Part shown: positions 53,245 through 61,064 of the stretch, piece by piece
How positions within the stretch are numbered: position 1 is the first letter of the stretch
How the letters are laid out: every line of letters starts with the position of its first letter
Origin: Allomesorhizobium sp043769475
GTDB taxonomy: Bacteria > Pseudomonadota > Alphaproteobacteria > Rhizobiales > Rhizobiaceae
Direction: 5' to 3'
DNA length: 64,000 nt
Assembly (NCBI RefSeq): GCF_043769475.1
Contig: NZ_CP171729.1
Coordinates: 1 to 64,000 of the forward strand
The notes under the pieces: model-generated
What the model saw: the letters and a program-made list of their open reading frames with translations, nothing else
The model's database searches: none
Told to the model about the DNA's origin: nothing
Made by a program: the position numbers and the translations under genes

Positions 53245-54909
53245 CTACCATGAGGCAGGACTCGCTGTGTTGTCTATCGCCAAGTCAACATTTGTTTTCT
53301 CCGATACGTGCTGCCTGAGCCACTTACAGTGCGGTAGAGCAACCTCCCGAATTTCATGCCAGATCTCGATCCTTGTCCCTGGGTCAATTGACGTATGACC
53401 TATTGCCATCGCGGCGGCCTCATACTTGCGACCAGGGCCTAGCCCGACTCGATTATCAAGGTCGGCCAGCGTGTAACTGTCTAGGCATACCTTGCCGCGT
53501 CTGTACAGGTCGTCGCTAAAATTGCGTGTTGCCAAACTAACTAAATTGGCGAGCCTCGTACTCTCGACGGTGTCGTCACGGTACTGCTGTAGCACCATCA
53601 TTAAATCATGTGGTAAAAGTACAAATGCCTGTCTGTAGAAGATGTTGCTGTTCAGGAGGCAGAACAGTTGTGTAGCCGCAAGGTCCGATGTCATGGACGC
53701 GTTCAGCGATGAGCGAGCGTCAATTGCGTCAGCGATGCCGCTCAGTCCCAAATGCTTGATCAGAAGCCATAATTTGAGCGAGTGGAAACCTCGGGAACCC
53801 AAAAACGGTGTGATTAAGCCTAGATCGAGGTTACCTGGATCATCAAACTTTTGCGGGTATCTGCAGAATGGTTTTAGTGACGAAGCATCCTTGAAAAGGA
53901 CATAGCTTGATGGATACGGGACAAAAAGACCCTTATGAGGATCCAACGAGACTGAGTCCGCCTTTTCGATCCCAGAGACGAGCGCCCTGTGCCTCTCGGA
54001 GAACAGAAGGCTTCCACCATGGCAGGCATCAACATGAAGCCACAGTCTATGTTCATCGCAGATCTCGCGCAGCGAGTTGATCGAGTCAATGTTGGCAGTA
54101 CGACAATTTCCCGTTACGCATACAACTGAGAATGGCTCTCGGTCAGAAGGGCAATCGCGCAGAACCTCCTGTACTGAGTGTGGGTCAGTCGTATAGTCGT
54201 TGGTTGCTTTGCACCAAAGAATATTATCTTCTCCGATGCCAAGGACGCGCGCTGCTGCAGCGAAAGAGAAGTGCTCTATTCCTTGTGCGAGAACGAATGT
54301 AGGCTTTTTTGATCGGTTCGCTAGGCCCCTTTTTGCCGCATTCGGAAAATGTTTCTGCATCGCAGCTAGGAGGGCTATATGGTTCGACATGTTCCCGCCG
54401 GTAGTCCAAAGCCCTCCTACCTGAGCCAGGGAAAAGTCAGGCCGGTTCATATCTGATGTCTGATACCCGACCAGCTGTCTGAGCCAAGAAATTAGCTGTA
54501 TTTCTATCAATGATGCTGATGGCGCACTCCGGTCGACTGCGATAAGGTTTTGGTTCAAGAAGGGGATCAATAAGTCGGCTGCAATAGCACCCACACTGTT
54601 TCCAGTGTCGGGGAATGCCAGATAGCGCTTGTCATGTTGAGCTATAGCCGGGTGTACGACTTGGCGCAGCAAGGTTTGTAGCAGCTCGCTGTATGTAAGA
54701 CCGTTGAGCGGGAGCGGCTCCGCGATGAGAGATTTGAGGTCTTCTAAGGCTGTGTAATTCAGGACGCCGCCAGCTCTAAGCTCGGCGCCCGATACGAACT
54801 GCAGGCCTATTTCGAGTATGTCATTAAAAAGCTGTCGCTGCTCGGAAGTGGCCGTATTTCCTATAAACGCCTTTGCATACGCGGCATCTCGAGATGAATG
54901 AAGGTTCAT
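53245..54909 (-). CDS. PLP-dependent group II decarboxylase
   Basis: 554 residues; GGAGAGGGAG sits directly before ATG 54909. It removes the carboxyl group of an amino acid using pyridoxal phosphate. LHVDACHGGSLLFSERHRAL contains the PLP-contacting Asp, and SVSLDPHKGLFVPYPSSYVL the Schiff-base Lys in DPHK. Other family marks: VGAIAADLLIPFLNQNLIAV, VGGLWTTGGNMSNHIALLA. Size and motifs fit the glutamate/diaminobutyrate/aromatic amino acid group; the exact substrate is open. Its ATG overlaps the TGA of the DUF683 fragment, and a nifH promoter relic lies upstream on the same strand. Together with the next gene it forms a two-gene unit. Confidence 0.9.
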   Translation of the reverse strand: MNLHSSRDAAYAKAFIGNTATSEQRQLFNDILEIGLQFVSGAELRAGGVLNYTALEDLKSLIAEPLPLNGLTYSELLQTLLRQVVHPAIAQHDKRYLAFPDTGNSVGAIAADLLIPFLNQNLIAVDRSAPSASLIEIQLISWLRQLVGYQTSDMNRPDFSLAQVGGLWTTGGNMSNHIALLAAMQKHFPNAAKRGLANRSKKPTFVLAQGIEHFSFAAAARVLGIGEDNILWCKATNDYTTDPHSVQEVLRDCPSDREPFSVVCVTGNCRTANIDSINSLREICDEHRLWLHVDACHGGSLLFSERHRALVSGIEKADSVSLDPHKGLFVPYPSSYVLFKDASSLKPFCRYPQKFDDPGNLDLGLITPFLGSRGFHSLKLWLLIKHLGLSGIADAIDARSSLNASMTSDLAATQLFCLLNSNIFYRQAFVLLPHDLMMVLQQYRDDTVESTRLANLVSLATRNFSDDLYRRGKVCLDSYTLADLDNRVGLGPGRKYEAAAMAIGHTSIDPGTRIEIWHEIREVALPHCKWLRQHVSEKTNVDLAIDNTASPASW

Positions 54910-55079
54910 CTCCCTCTCCCCGACTCGGCAAAAACGTCGAACTTTTTCTCGGCGATCGCCTTGATCTCGGTACAGTTTGCCGGGAGATCCCCGGCGAAGT
55001 CGCGCAATTCCATCTTGGAATGTCCAGCACGCGACTGCAGCTTGCAGACCTTCTTCTGCAGCTCCTCAAGGTCTGACAT
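54906..55079 (-). pseudogene. DUF683/CCE_0567 nif-associated protein, 3'-truncated
   Basis: ATG 55079 gives MSDLEELQKKVCKLQSRAGH then SKMELRDFAGDLPANCTEIK and AEKKFDVFAE, the pattern of the small helical metalloprotein found beside nifX in diazotrophs. Native sequence stops at AE and the last residues (SGRGR) come from the junction with the decarboxylase unit; about 57 residues against the usual 65-75. The two proteins overlap by ATGA. Confidence 0.85.
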
Positions 55080-55271
55080 GATCCGTTCCTCGATATCCGG
55101 TTCCATCACGCTCGTGCCACGTCGAGGCTTCGATGGCTGCGATCGCAGCGTTGACGGTTTCGTACCCGCTCGGCGAGCTCCCGGAACGTCGCGAAGCCGA
55201 ACCGGCGCAGGCCGATGTGGTAGTTGCGGTGCTGCGACCGGGAGTATTGACCGCAACCGACCGGCAGTGCG
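55080..55271. other. Unassigned nif-region scar
   Basis: Links the nifH relic to the DUF683 fragment. A minus-strand stretch (HRNYHIGLRRFGTFRELAER) looks protein-like but I cannot name it. Confidence 0.35.
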
Positions 55272-55469
55272 ATCCCGCGCGGCGAGATGCAGGACTTTAT
55301 CCTGCGCCTTCGAGTTTAGGATAAGGCGAGTGTGGTCGGCCGTTGGGTCGCAGCCGACGTTTAAGATCTCCTGCGCAAGGTCCACAAGAGCGGCGAGCCT
55401 GTTTTGGTAGGGGACAATTTCGCCGAGGCCCCCCTTCCCATAGAATGCGATCTGATGCGGATTTGACAT
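55272..55469 (-). pseudogene. nifH: Nitrogenase iron protein, N-terminal relic
   Basis: ATG 55469 opens MSNPHQIAFYGKGGLGEIVP, then YQNRLAALVDLAQEILNVGC, DPTADHTRLILNSKAQDKVL and HLAARD, the first ~66 residues of NifH. Known NifH has GKGGIGKST; here GLGEI replaces the P-loop Lys-Ser, and GCDPKAD has become GCDPTAD. The remaining two thirds are absent. It is dead, but its identity marks this replicon as symbiotic or diazotrophic. Confidence 0.92.
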
Positions 55470-55557
55470 CTTGCTTTTCTTCTTCGTTCCATCGATCGTG
55501 GTGTCATCCACGAAATGGAGCTCGGACGGCGGGCTCCCGGCTTGCAACGAACGAGTT

Positions 55558-55572
55558 TCAAAAGTCGTGCCA
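55558..55572 (-). promoter_or_regulatory. Sigma-54 promoter relic of nifH
   Basis: Minus strand TGGCACGACTTTTGA (55572 to 55558) equals the classical rhizobial nifH -24/-12 element except that TTGC has become TTGA. It lies about 90 bp before the nifH start. Confidence 0.8.
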
Positions 55573-55662
55573 ATTTGGTCGACCCAGCAGAAGAAAAAAC
55601 ATTGTGATTGCCTTTCAGCGGATTAGCCTGAGGCAAGACAAGAGCTTGGCGAAATAGGCCGG

Positions 55663-55678
55663 TGTCGCGGACCCAACA
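55663..55678 (-). promoter_or_regulatory. NifA upstream activator site (TGT-N10-ACA)
   Basis: Minus strand TGTTGGGTCCGCGACA, a perfect TGT-N10-ACA site about 100 bp upstream of the sigma-54 element, the normal spacing for NifA action. Confidence 0.8.
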
Positions 55679-55689
55679 AAGGCGACAGA

Positions 55690-56040
55690 ACAGTGTCGGA
55701 TGATACGGTCGTCAGACGCCAGACCCCTTCTTTACCAGTTGTCCTGTTCTGGAATCATGGCAGGCCCCTGACCGTATTGAGCCATAGGGGAGGCCTCCTG
55801 GTTGGCTCAGGGGGTCCACGTTTCTTGCTACGTGCTTCGTTACCGGGTCATTGGGCACAAAATCGCGGAAGGAATGCCGATTGCTGGGCCCCCGCACAGA
55901 TCCGTACGCGCGGAATTCCCGGATTCGGCGTACCTCGGGTATTTGACGGCGACCGGCCGCGCGGCCAAGGGTGAAGGTGGGTCGTGGGAGCCAGTCACTG
56001 GCCTAAAGTGACCTGCCACGGGTAATTTCCTCCATTGGGA
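55690..56040. other. No confident gene; mobile-element-like debris
   Basis: Short open frames on both strands without family features. The stretch at about 55890-55940 (GCCCCCGCACAGATCCGTAC) has the feel of sequence flanking group II introns or IS copies, but I cannot prove this. Confidence 0.35.
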
Positions 56041-56057
56041 TTAGAGTCCCGCCTCAT

Positions 56058-56190
56058 TTGAGGATGGATTGATAAAGAGAAAGCGGTTTACGGAAGAGCA
56101 GATCATCGCGGTTCTGCGCGAGCATGAAGCGGGGGCCAAGGCGGGCGATCTGGCCCGCAAGCACGGAGTCTCGGCAACTGGAAGGCCAAG
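56058..56190 (+). pseudogene. IS3-family OrfA relic
   Basis: KRKRFTEEQIIAVLREHEAG, AKAGDLARKHGVSATG: the helix-turn-helix of IS3 OrfA. Cut after about 40 codons by an IS110 fragment on the other strand. Confidence 0.8.
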
Positions 56191-56224
56191 TATGGCGGGA
56201 TTGACGTCTCCGACGCCAAGCGGC

Positions 56225-56450
56225 TGAACCACCCAGGCAATGCGTGCCATCTTGGCGGCAAGTGCGACGACGGCCTTGTTCGGATGCATGCGAGACTGAA
56301 GCCCGTTGAGCCAGCTTCCCAGGCGATCGTGCGTTCGGTCCAGATGCCGAAAGCAGGATCGCACTCCATGCACCAGGAGCTTTCTCACATAGCGGTTGCC
56401 GCGTTTGCTGATGGCAAGCAACGTCTGTTCGCGCATCTCGTCCCTCAGGT
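56225..56450 (-). pseudogene. IS110-family transposase C-terminal relic
   Basis: LRDEMREQTLLAISKRGNRY, VRKLLVHGVRSCFRHLDRTH, DRLGSWLNGLQSRMHPNKAV, VALAAKMARIAWVV: the C-terminal domain of a different IS110 group element from the intact one at 39586. No N-terminal DEDD domain is attached. Confidence 0.85.
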
Positions 56451-56732
56451 GATCCGTGGCCAGCGAATCCAACTTTCCGGGTTCGGCAGAGCTCACTCGG
56501 GGCTTGCTATGCTTCCTCGAGGGCAATGGGTCGTGGGCTGCCGTAATGCATGTGAACTCTGGCGGCGGCTGAAGACAAAGGGCTTTCGCGGACGCCCGGG
56601 GCTTCGTCAACGAATGCGCAAGACGACGTGCCGAGCAGTCATCCAACCAGCAACTCCACACGGTGTCGTCGGCCAGAACAATCGCACAGTTGATGACGAT
56701 GGCGGGATTATCTGAGCAAGACCGACACCACG

Positions 56733-56996
56733 ATGATCGCTGCCATCGAAACGGGCGTGCCCATGCTGGTGGAAGCGCGTGACCTGATCGCCGGCTTCCA
56801 TTCCAGGATCCGCAAGAAGGTGCCCGACAATTTGGAACCGTGGATCGCTGACGCAAGCAAAAGTCTCATCGCGTCTTTCGCCAAAGGCATCATCCGCGAC
56901 CACGCTGCCCTCCGCTTCGCGATTACCGAACCGTGGTCCAACGGACAAACCGAAGGCCAGATCACCAACATCAAGCTGGTGAAAAGCCAGATATAA
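56733..56996 (+). pseudogene. ISL3-family transposase C-terminal relic
   Basis: EARDLIAGFHSRIRKKVPDN, ASKSLIASFAKGIIRDHAAL, RFAITEPWSNGQTEGQITNI, KLVKSQI. The WSNGQTEGQIxxxKLxKxQ ending is diagnostic of ISL3 transposases. The N-terminal zinc finger and catalytic parts are missing. Confidence 0.85.
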
Positions 56997-56999
56997 GGG

Positions 57000-57340
57000 C
57001 GGGGAGAGCTCAATCTTTTGCAAGCCAGGCTGATCGGCGCAACATGAGGTCAAACTCCATCGAGAGTGCATCAGACCCGAAAAGCGCTCCCAGCCCTTGT
57101 GCGCCTAGACGTCCCGACGACGACCATCGCCGCACTCGTTCTTTCCCTCAATCGTGATTGTCCATTCCATCGCCATCTCTTTCTTTACGGGGCAAAGCGA
57201 CACTGATGGACTGCTCCGGCCTAACAAACCGTATTTGACCAGAGAATCTACCGGTCTCATGTCGACTCGCGGATGATCTCGTGTTCGGTGACACGTTTGA
57301 GGGCGACCACGATTTCAAGCAAGACAGGCGAAGATGACTG
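57000..57340. other. No gene seen
   Basis: Non-coding between the ISL3 relic and the NifA site. Confidence 0.4.
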
Positions 57341-57356
57341 TGTCGGGGATTCGACA
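57341..57356 (+). promoter_or_regulatory. NifA upstream activator site (TGT-N10-ACA)
   Basis: TGTCGGGGATTCGACA, a perfect TGT-N10-ACA palindromic site, 134 bp ahead of the sigma-54 element. Confidence 0.8.
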
Positions 57357-57489
57357 AAAACCCGACAGTGGTGTCAGGTGTGCGGCCGAATTCCCAAAAA
57401 AGACAGACAGGTGTTCCTTTGTGCTCTCATATAGGCATGTAGGCGCTTGAAAAATAGGTAGAAATGTTCTCGGCACGTTCCTGTGTGAC

Positions 57490-57504
57490 TGGCACGATTT
57501 TTGC
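57490..57504 (+). promoter_or_regulatory. Sigma-54 (RpoN) -24/-12 promoter
   Basis: TGGCACGATTTTTGC: perfect TGGCAC-N5-TTGC consensus. Transcription would start near 57516, 59 bp before the ATG of the following small ORF. Confidence 0.88.
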
Positions 57505-57574
57505 GGCTCCTTCGTCGCGAGTGGAATATTCATTCGCTCTTCAGCAGAGGCTTGGCCTCACAGGGAGATCTACA

Positions 57575-57718
57575 ATGCGTGCGACGTGGAAGACGTTGTC
57601 CCACATTGACTGCGCCGCGTTCGCCGCCCCGTCAGAGAATTTGCAGAACCTTCAGCACGACAACACTGTTCAGACAAATCGAGCCACATCATCTTTCGAG
57701 TGTCAATGCGAATACTAG
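57575..57718 (+). CDS. 47-residue ORF under a NifA/sigma-54 promoter
   Basis: ATG 57575 with AGGGAG 7 bases upstream. The product begins MRATWKTLSHIDCAAFAAPS and ends ATSSFECQCEY; it has three Cys (12, 43, 45) and no signal peptide or membrane segment. I do not recognise a family. Support comes from the exact promoter, upstream activator and ribosome site in line. If expressed, it would be made in nodules or under nitrogen-fixing conditions. It may instead be the truncated start of a lost symbiosis gene. Confidence 0.5.
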   Translation: MRATWKTLSHIDCAAFAAPSENLQNLQHDNTVQTNRATSSFECQCEY

Positions 57719-57829
57719 AAACTTCTAGCCTCCTCACCCCCAAAACCCGCGTTTCAACGCACCACTTTTGGCTTGTGTCGAACGTGGCAAGTCTGGAAGC
57801 TCGGCCGATATCACGCGAGATTTGATCTC

Positions 57830-58381
57830 ATGCAGCTCGATACCCTTCCTGTCTTAGAAGGCAGCAGCATCATTCTCCGGGGAGCTCAGAGCCATGATGC
57901 TGAGGCTCGCTTGAAATTAGGCGATGCCTCGGAAATCCTGGAAATGCTCGGCGTCAGCCCGGATGCAGTCCGGGCTCCGACTCCGGAGAGCGCGGCAAGA
58001 TGGGTTCAGAACCTTATTGATCATCCCAGGGCATGGGTGATCGAGACTGATCGGCTAATTGGTGAGGTGCGCCTCGATCGGATCGACATGCAGGATAAAC
58101 GCGCCTCTCTGGCGATTGGGATTCTTGATCCAGCGTGCCTAGGGAAAGGCTTGGGAACTGAGGCAATCATGCTCGTGCTCGGCCACGCGTTCCGCGATTT
58201 GAAACTTCACCGGATCTCCATCCGGGTCCTTGCCTATAACGCAAGAGCCATCCGGTCTTATCAAAAGTGTGGTTTTCTGATCGAAGGTCGCGAGCGCGAA
58301 ACGGCGTTTGTCAACGGCCAGTGGTATGACGATTTCATCATGGGGCTATTGGAACATGAGTTCAACCCCCCTCTGCCCTAG
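57830..58381 (+). CDS. GNAT-family N-acetyltransferase (RimJ/RimL-like)
   Basis: 183 residues from ATG 57830 (MQLDTLPVLEGSSIILRGAQ); codons upstream to 57773 are open but outside the fold. AWVIETDRLIGEVRLDRID, ASLAIGILDPACLGKGLGTE (acetyl-CoA loop R/Q-x-x-G-x-G/A as LGKGLGTEA), HRISIRVLAYNARAIRSYQK, CGFLIEGRERE follow the order of GNAT motifs A and B. It transfers an acetyl group to an amine; the substrate (protein N terminus, antibiotic or metabolite) is unknown. No operon partner. Confidence 0.9.
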   Translation: MQLDTLPVLEGSSIILRGAQSHDAEARLKLGDASEILEMLGVSPDAVRAPTPESAARWVQNLIDHPRAWVIETDRLIGEVRLDRIDMQDKRASLAIGILDPACLGKGLGTEAIMLVLGHAFRDLKLHRISIRVLAYNARAIRSYQKCGFLIEGRERETAFVNGQWYDDFIMGLLEHEFNPPLP

Positions 58382-58641
58382 AGTACAGGACCGTTCTCCT
58401 TCTGCCTGGATCTGATGGGCTCAGCCTATGACGACGAAATAACACCTTAGCCAGCGGCTGCCTTGCAGCAGCTAATTGACCGGAATGGTCACTCTGATCT
58501 GGCAGAGGCAGATTGTTCCTATAGGGGCACCGTCAAGTTGGGGTCAGAACAAGAGCTCTCAAAATCGATCGGATGGAAGGCTCCCGCTCCGCCGGTGCTA
58601 GATAGGCATCGGTTAGGAATAGACAAACTGGGAGCGCTCGA
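58382..58641. other. Non-coding, possible IS110 left-end sequence
   Basis: No gene seen. It precedes an IS110 transposase start fragment, so part may be that element's non-coding end. Confidence 0.35.
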
Positions 58642-58710
58642 ATGGAAGAGATTTCTACCGTTGGCATCGACCTTGCGAAGTCGGTGTTGCAGATTCATGC
58701 ACTTGGGGAA
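58642..58710 (+). pseudogene. IS110-family transposase N-terminal relic
   Basis: MEEISTVGIDLAKSVLQIHA, the first residues of an IS110 transposase with the first catalytic Asp in GIDLAK. Homology ends after about 23 codons. Confidence 0.8.
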
Positions 58711-58719
58711 TTAGCCTGC

Positions 58720-59102
58720 GAGCCAATTGAGCACGAGGCGGGTTGCTGCGATGCCGATCATCGTCTCTGCAAATCACAAGTGCCAGCCTCGCAGCCGGAG
58801 CGTCGGTCGCGTGAAAGCCGCTGCATAGAGTACGCGATCATTCAAGGCGGCGCCAAGGCCGCTACCGATTACCGTCACGAGGTGCAACTGTCGAAGGAGG
58901 ATAGCAAGGCCGCTTAATGGCCTTCGTCTTCGTTATTGGTGAGGCTGTGGCGGCGTCGGCCGCCTTCTGGTGTGAGACTATGCGCTTTACCAGGGCGAGG
59001 AGATCGAAATGCTAGTTTTCGCATTTGGGTCCATTCAGTAAATCGAGAATCACACCTCCGCCGCATCCGCAGATAACTGGGTAGCCAGAAAAGGACGCAG
59101 AT
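58720..59102. other. No confident gene
   Basis: A minus-strand frame (about 58770-58910: LAILLRQLHLVTVIGSGLGA) resembles a membrane helix, but it is too short and broken to assign. Confidence 0.35.
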
Positions 59103-60377
59103 ATGTCTGTCGAAAAAGTGGATACGCTTGTCGTTGGCGGCGGCCAAGCGGGAGTGGGTATGAGCGAACACCTGAGCAAGTGCGGGGTGCCTCATCTAAT
59201 CCTTGAACGCGGCCGGATTGCCGAACGCTGGCGCTCGCAGCGGTGGGACTCCCTGGTTGCCAATGGCCCGGCCTGGCATGACCGGTTCCCGGGCATGGAG
59301 TTTCCGCGGACCGGTCCCGATGACTTTGCCCCCAAGGAGGAGGTCGCCGACTATTTTGTCGCTTATGCAAAGCAGATCAATGCGCCGATCCGCTGCGGCG
59401 TGGAGGTCAAGCTCGTGCAAAGAAATGTCGGGCGGCCCGGATTCCGCGTCGAGACGTCGGACCGTGTGATCGAAGCCAACAGCATCGTCGCCGCGACCGG
59501 ACCTTTCCAGATCCCCGTCATTCCGCCCGTCGTCCCTCGGGAAGCGGGCATGCTGCAAATCCATTCCAGCGCGTACCGCAACCCTGAGCAACTGCCGAAA
59601 GGCGCGGTGCTGGTGGTTGGCGCCGGATCCTCGGGCGTGCAGATCGCGGACGAACTCCAGCGCGCTGGCAAGCGCGTCTACCTCTCGGTCGGCCCTCACG
59701 ATCGCCCGCCGCGGGCCTATCGCGGGCGCGACTGCTGCTGGTGGCTGGGCGTCCTCGGCAAGTGGGAGGCCGAGGCCCCGGGACCCGGCACCGAACACGT
59801 CACGATCGCGGTGACCGGCGCGCGCGGCGGCGAGACGATCGATTTCCGTCGTCTGGCCGCGCAGGGGCTTACCCTGGTTGGTATGACCAACGCGTACCAG
59901 GACGGCGTGATGAGCTTCGCGCCCGATCTGGCGAAAAACATTGCCCGTGGCGACGCCAGCCTGATGTCGCTGCTGGATGAAGCCGACGCCTATGTCGCAT
60001 GCAACGGGCTCGATCTTCCGGAAGAGCCCGCGGCCCGCAGGATCGACCCGGATCCGGAATGCATGAGTGATCCGATTCTTGAGCTCGACCTGGCCGAGGC
60101 CGGGCTATCGGCAATCATCTGGGCGACAGGCTTTGCAGTCGACCACAGCTGGCTGAAGGTCGATGCCTTCGACGAGAAGGGCCGGCCAAGGCACCAGCGC
60201 GGCGTCTCGACCGAGCCGGGGATCTATTTCCTGGGTCTGCCTTGGCAGTCGCGAAGAGGGTCCAGCTTCATCTGGGGCGTCTGGCATGATGCCAAGCACG
60301 TGGCCGACCGCATTTCGACGCAGCGAAAATATCTAGCCTACCATGCTGCCGCGAAGCGCGAACCCGTTGACGCCTGA
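59103..60377 (+). CDS. Flavin-dependent monooxygenase / FAD-NAD(P) oxidoreductase
   Basis: 424 residues; AAAGGA sits before ATG 59103. DTLVVGGGQAGVGMSEHLSK is the FAD-binding GxGxxG near the N terminus, and GAVLVVGAGSSGVQIADELQ (~166-185) the NAD(P)H site; LSAIIWATGFAVDHSWLKVD is the ATG motif near the C terminus. This is the layout of class B flavin monooxygenases and related single-component oxidoreductases that oxidise N, S or ketone groups or indolic compounds. A RidA-like fragment follows on the same strand, a partner often seen with such enzymes. Substrate unknown. Confidence 0.88.
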   Translation: MSVEKVDTLVVGGGQAGVGMSEHLSKCGVPHLILERGRIAERWRSQRWDSLVANGPAWHDRFPGMEFPRTGPDDFAPKEEVADYFVAYAKQINAPIRCGVEVKLVQRNVGRPGFRVETSDRVIEANSIVAATGPFQIPVIPPVVPREAGMLQIHSSAYRNPEQLPKGAVLVVGAGSSGVQIADELQRAGKRVYLSVGPHDRPPRAYRGRDCCWWLGVLGKWEAEAPGPGTEHVTIAVTGARGGETIDFRRLAAQGLTLVGMTNAYQDGVMSFAPDLAKNIARGDASLMSLLDEADAYVACNGLDLPEEPAARRIDPDPECMSDPILELDLAEAGLSAIIWATGFAVDHSWLKVDAFDEKGRPRHQRGVSTEPGIYFLGLPWQSRRGSSFIWGVWHDAKHVADRISTQRKYLAYHAAAKREPVDA

Positions 60378-60421
60378 CCAAAGCTGACGACCGCTGCGAG
60401 CCCGACCTGACGGAGACCAAG

Positions 60422-60533
60422 ATGGCGCACACGCGAATTCGCACCTTCAACACCAAGAATACCTATCCCCGAGCAGAAGCTCGACAATGATTTGTGCCAG
60501 GGCGGTTGTCACGCGCGGCGGCCGGACCGTTCA
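60422..60533 (+). pseudogene. RidA/YjgF-family N-terminal relic
   Basis: ATG 60422 gives MAHTRIRTFNTKNTYP, a one-base shift, EQKLDNDLCQ, another shift, AVVTRGGRTV: the opening of rhizobial RidA-type imine deaminases. It is cut at about 60533 by an integrase fragment. Confidence 0.7.
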
Positions 60534-60555
60534 GCGGTGGGCACCGATCAGTCAG

Positions 60556-60865
60556 CTGCGCCAGCGGCTGATCGGCGACATGACCATGCGCCGGTTCAGC
60601 CAGGAGACGCAGCGCAACTACGTCCGCGATGTCGGCCGGTTCGCGACCTTCCTTGGCCGACCGCCGGATACGGCCACGGCCGACGACCTGCGGCGGTTCC
60701 AGGTCTGGCAGCAGGATGACGGCGTTCCCGTGCCGACCATGAACAGCATCGTGTCGGCGCTAGCTTCTTCTTCACCCATACCGTCGACCGCCCGGACTGG
60801 CGCGCAAGCTCGTCCGGCTGGCGCATCCGCGCAGCTGCCCGTGGTCCTGAGAAGAGGTCCGCTAC
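60556..60865 (+). pseudogene. Tyrosine recombinase N-terminal (SAM-like) relic
   Basis: SQLRQRLIGDMTMRRFSQET, QRNYVRDVGRFATFLGRPPD, TATADDLRRFQVWQQDDG, VPVPTMNSIVSAL, then decay. This is the core-binding domain of Xer-like integrases often associated with IS91-type elements. The catalytic half is absent. Confidence 0.8.
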
Positions 60866-61064
60866 TACTTATCTCCACATCCGCAATATCCGAGGCGATA
60901 GAACCCAGCGGTAGGCTCGGCTTAGATGAACTCCTCGCACACGCGCCGCTCCGAAGAATGCGTGCTAGTATAGTTGGCCAGCGGCGTGCTACGGTTGCAT
61001 CGATCTCGGCTTCCGCACGGCAAACTTATGCGAGAGGTAGGCCAGCCGGTGACGCCGAGACGCA

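Noticed and set aside
54906..55547. A single 213-residue nif protein
   Set aside because: The frame joins the nifH relic and the DUF683 fragment through unrelated sequence; it is not one natural gene.
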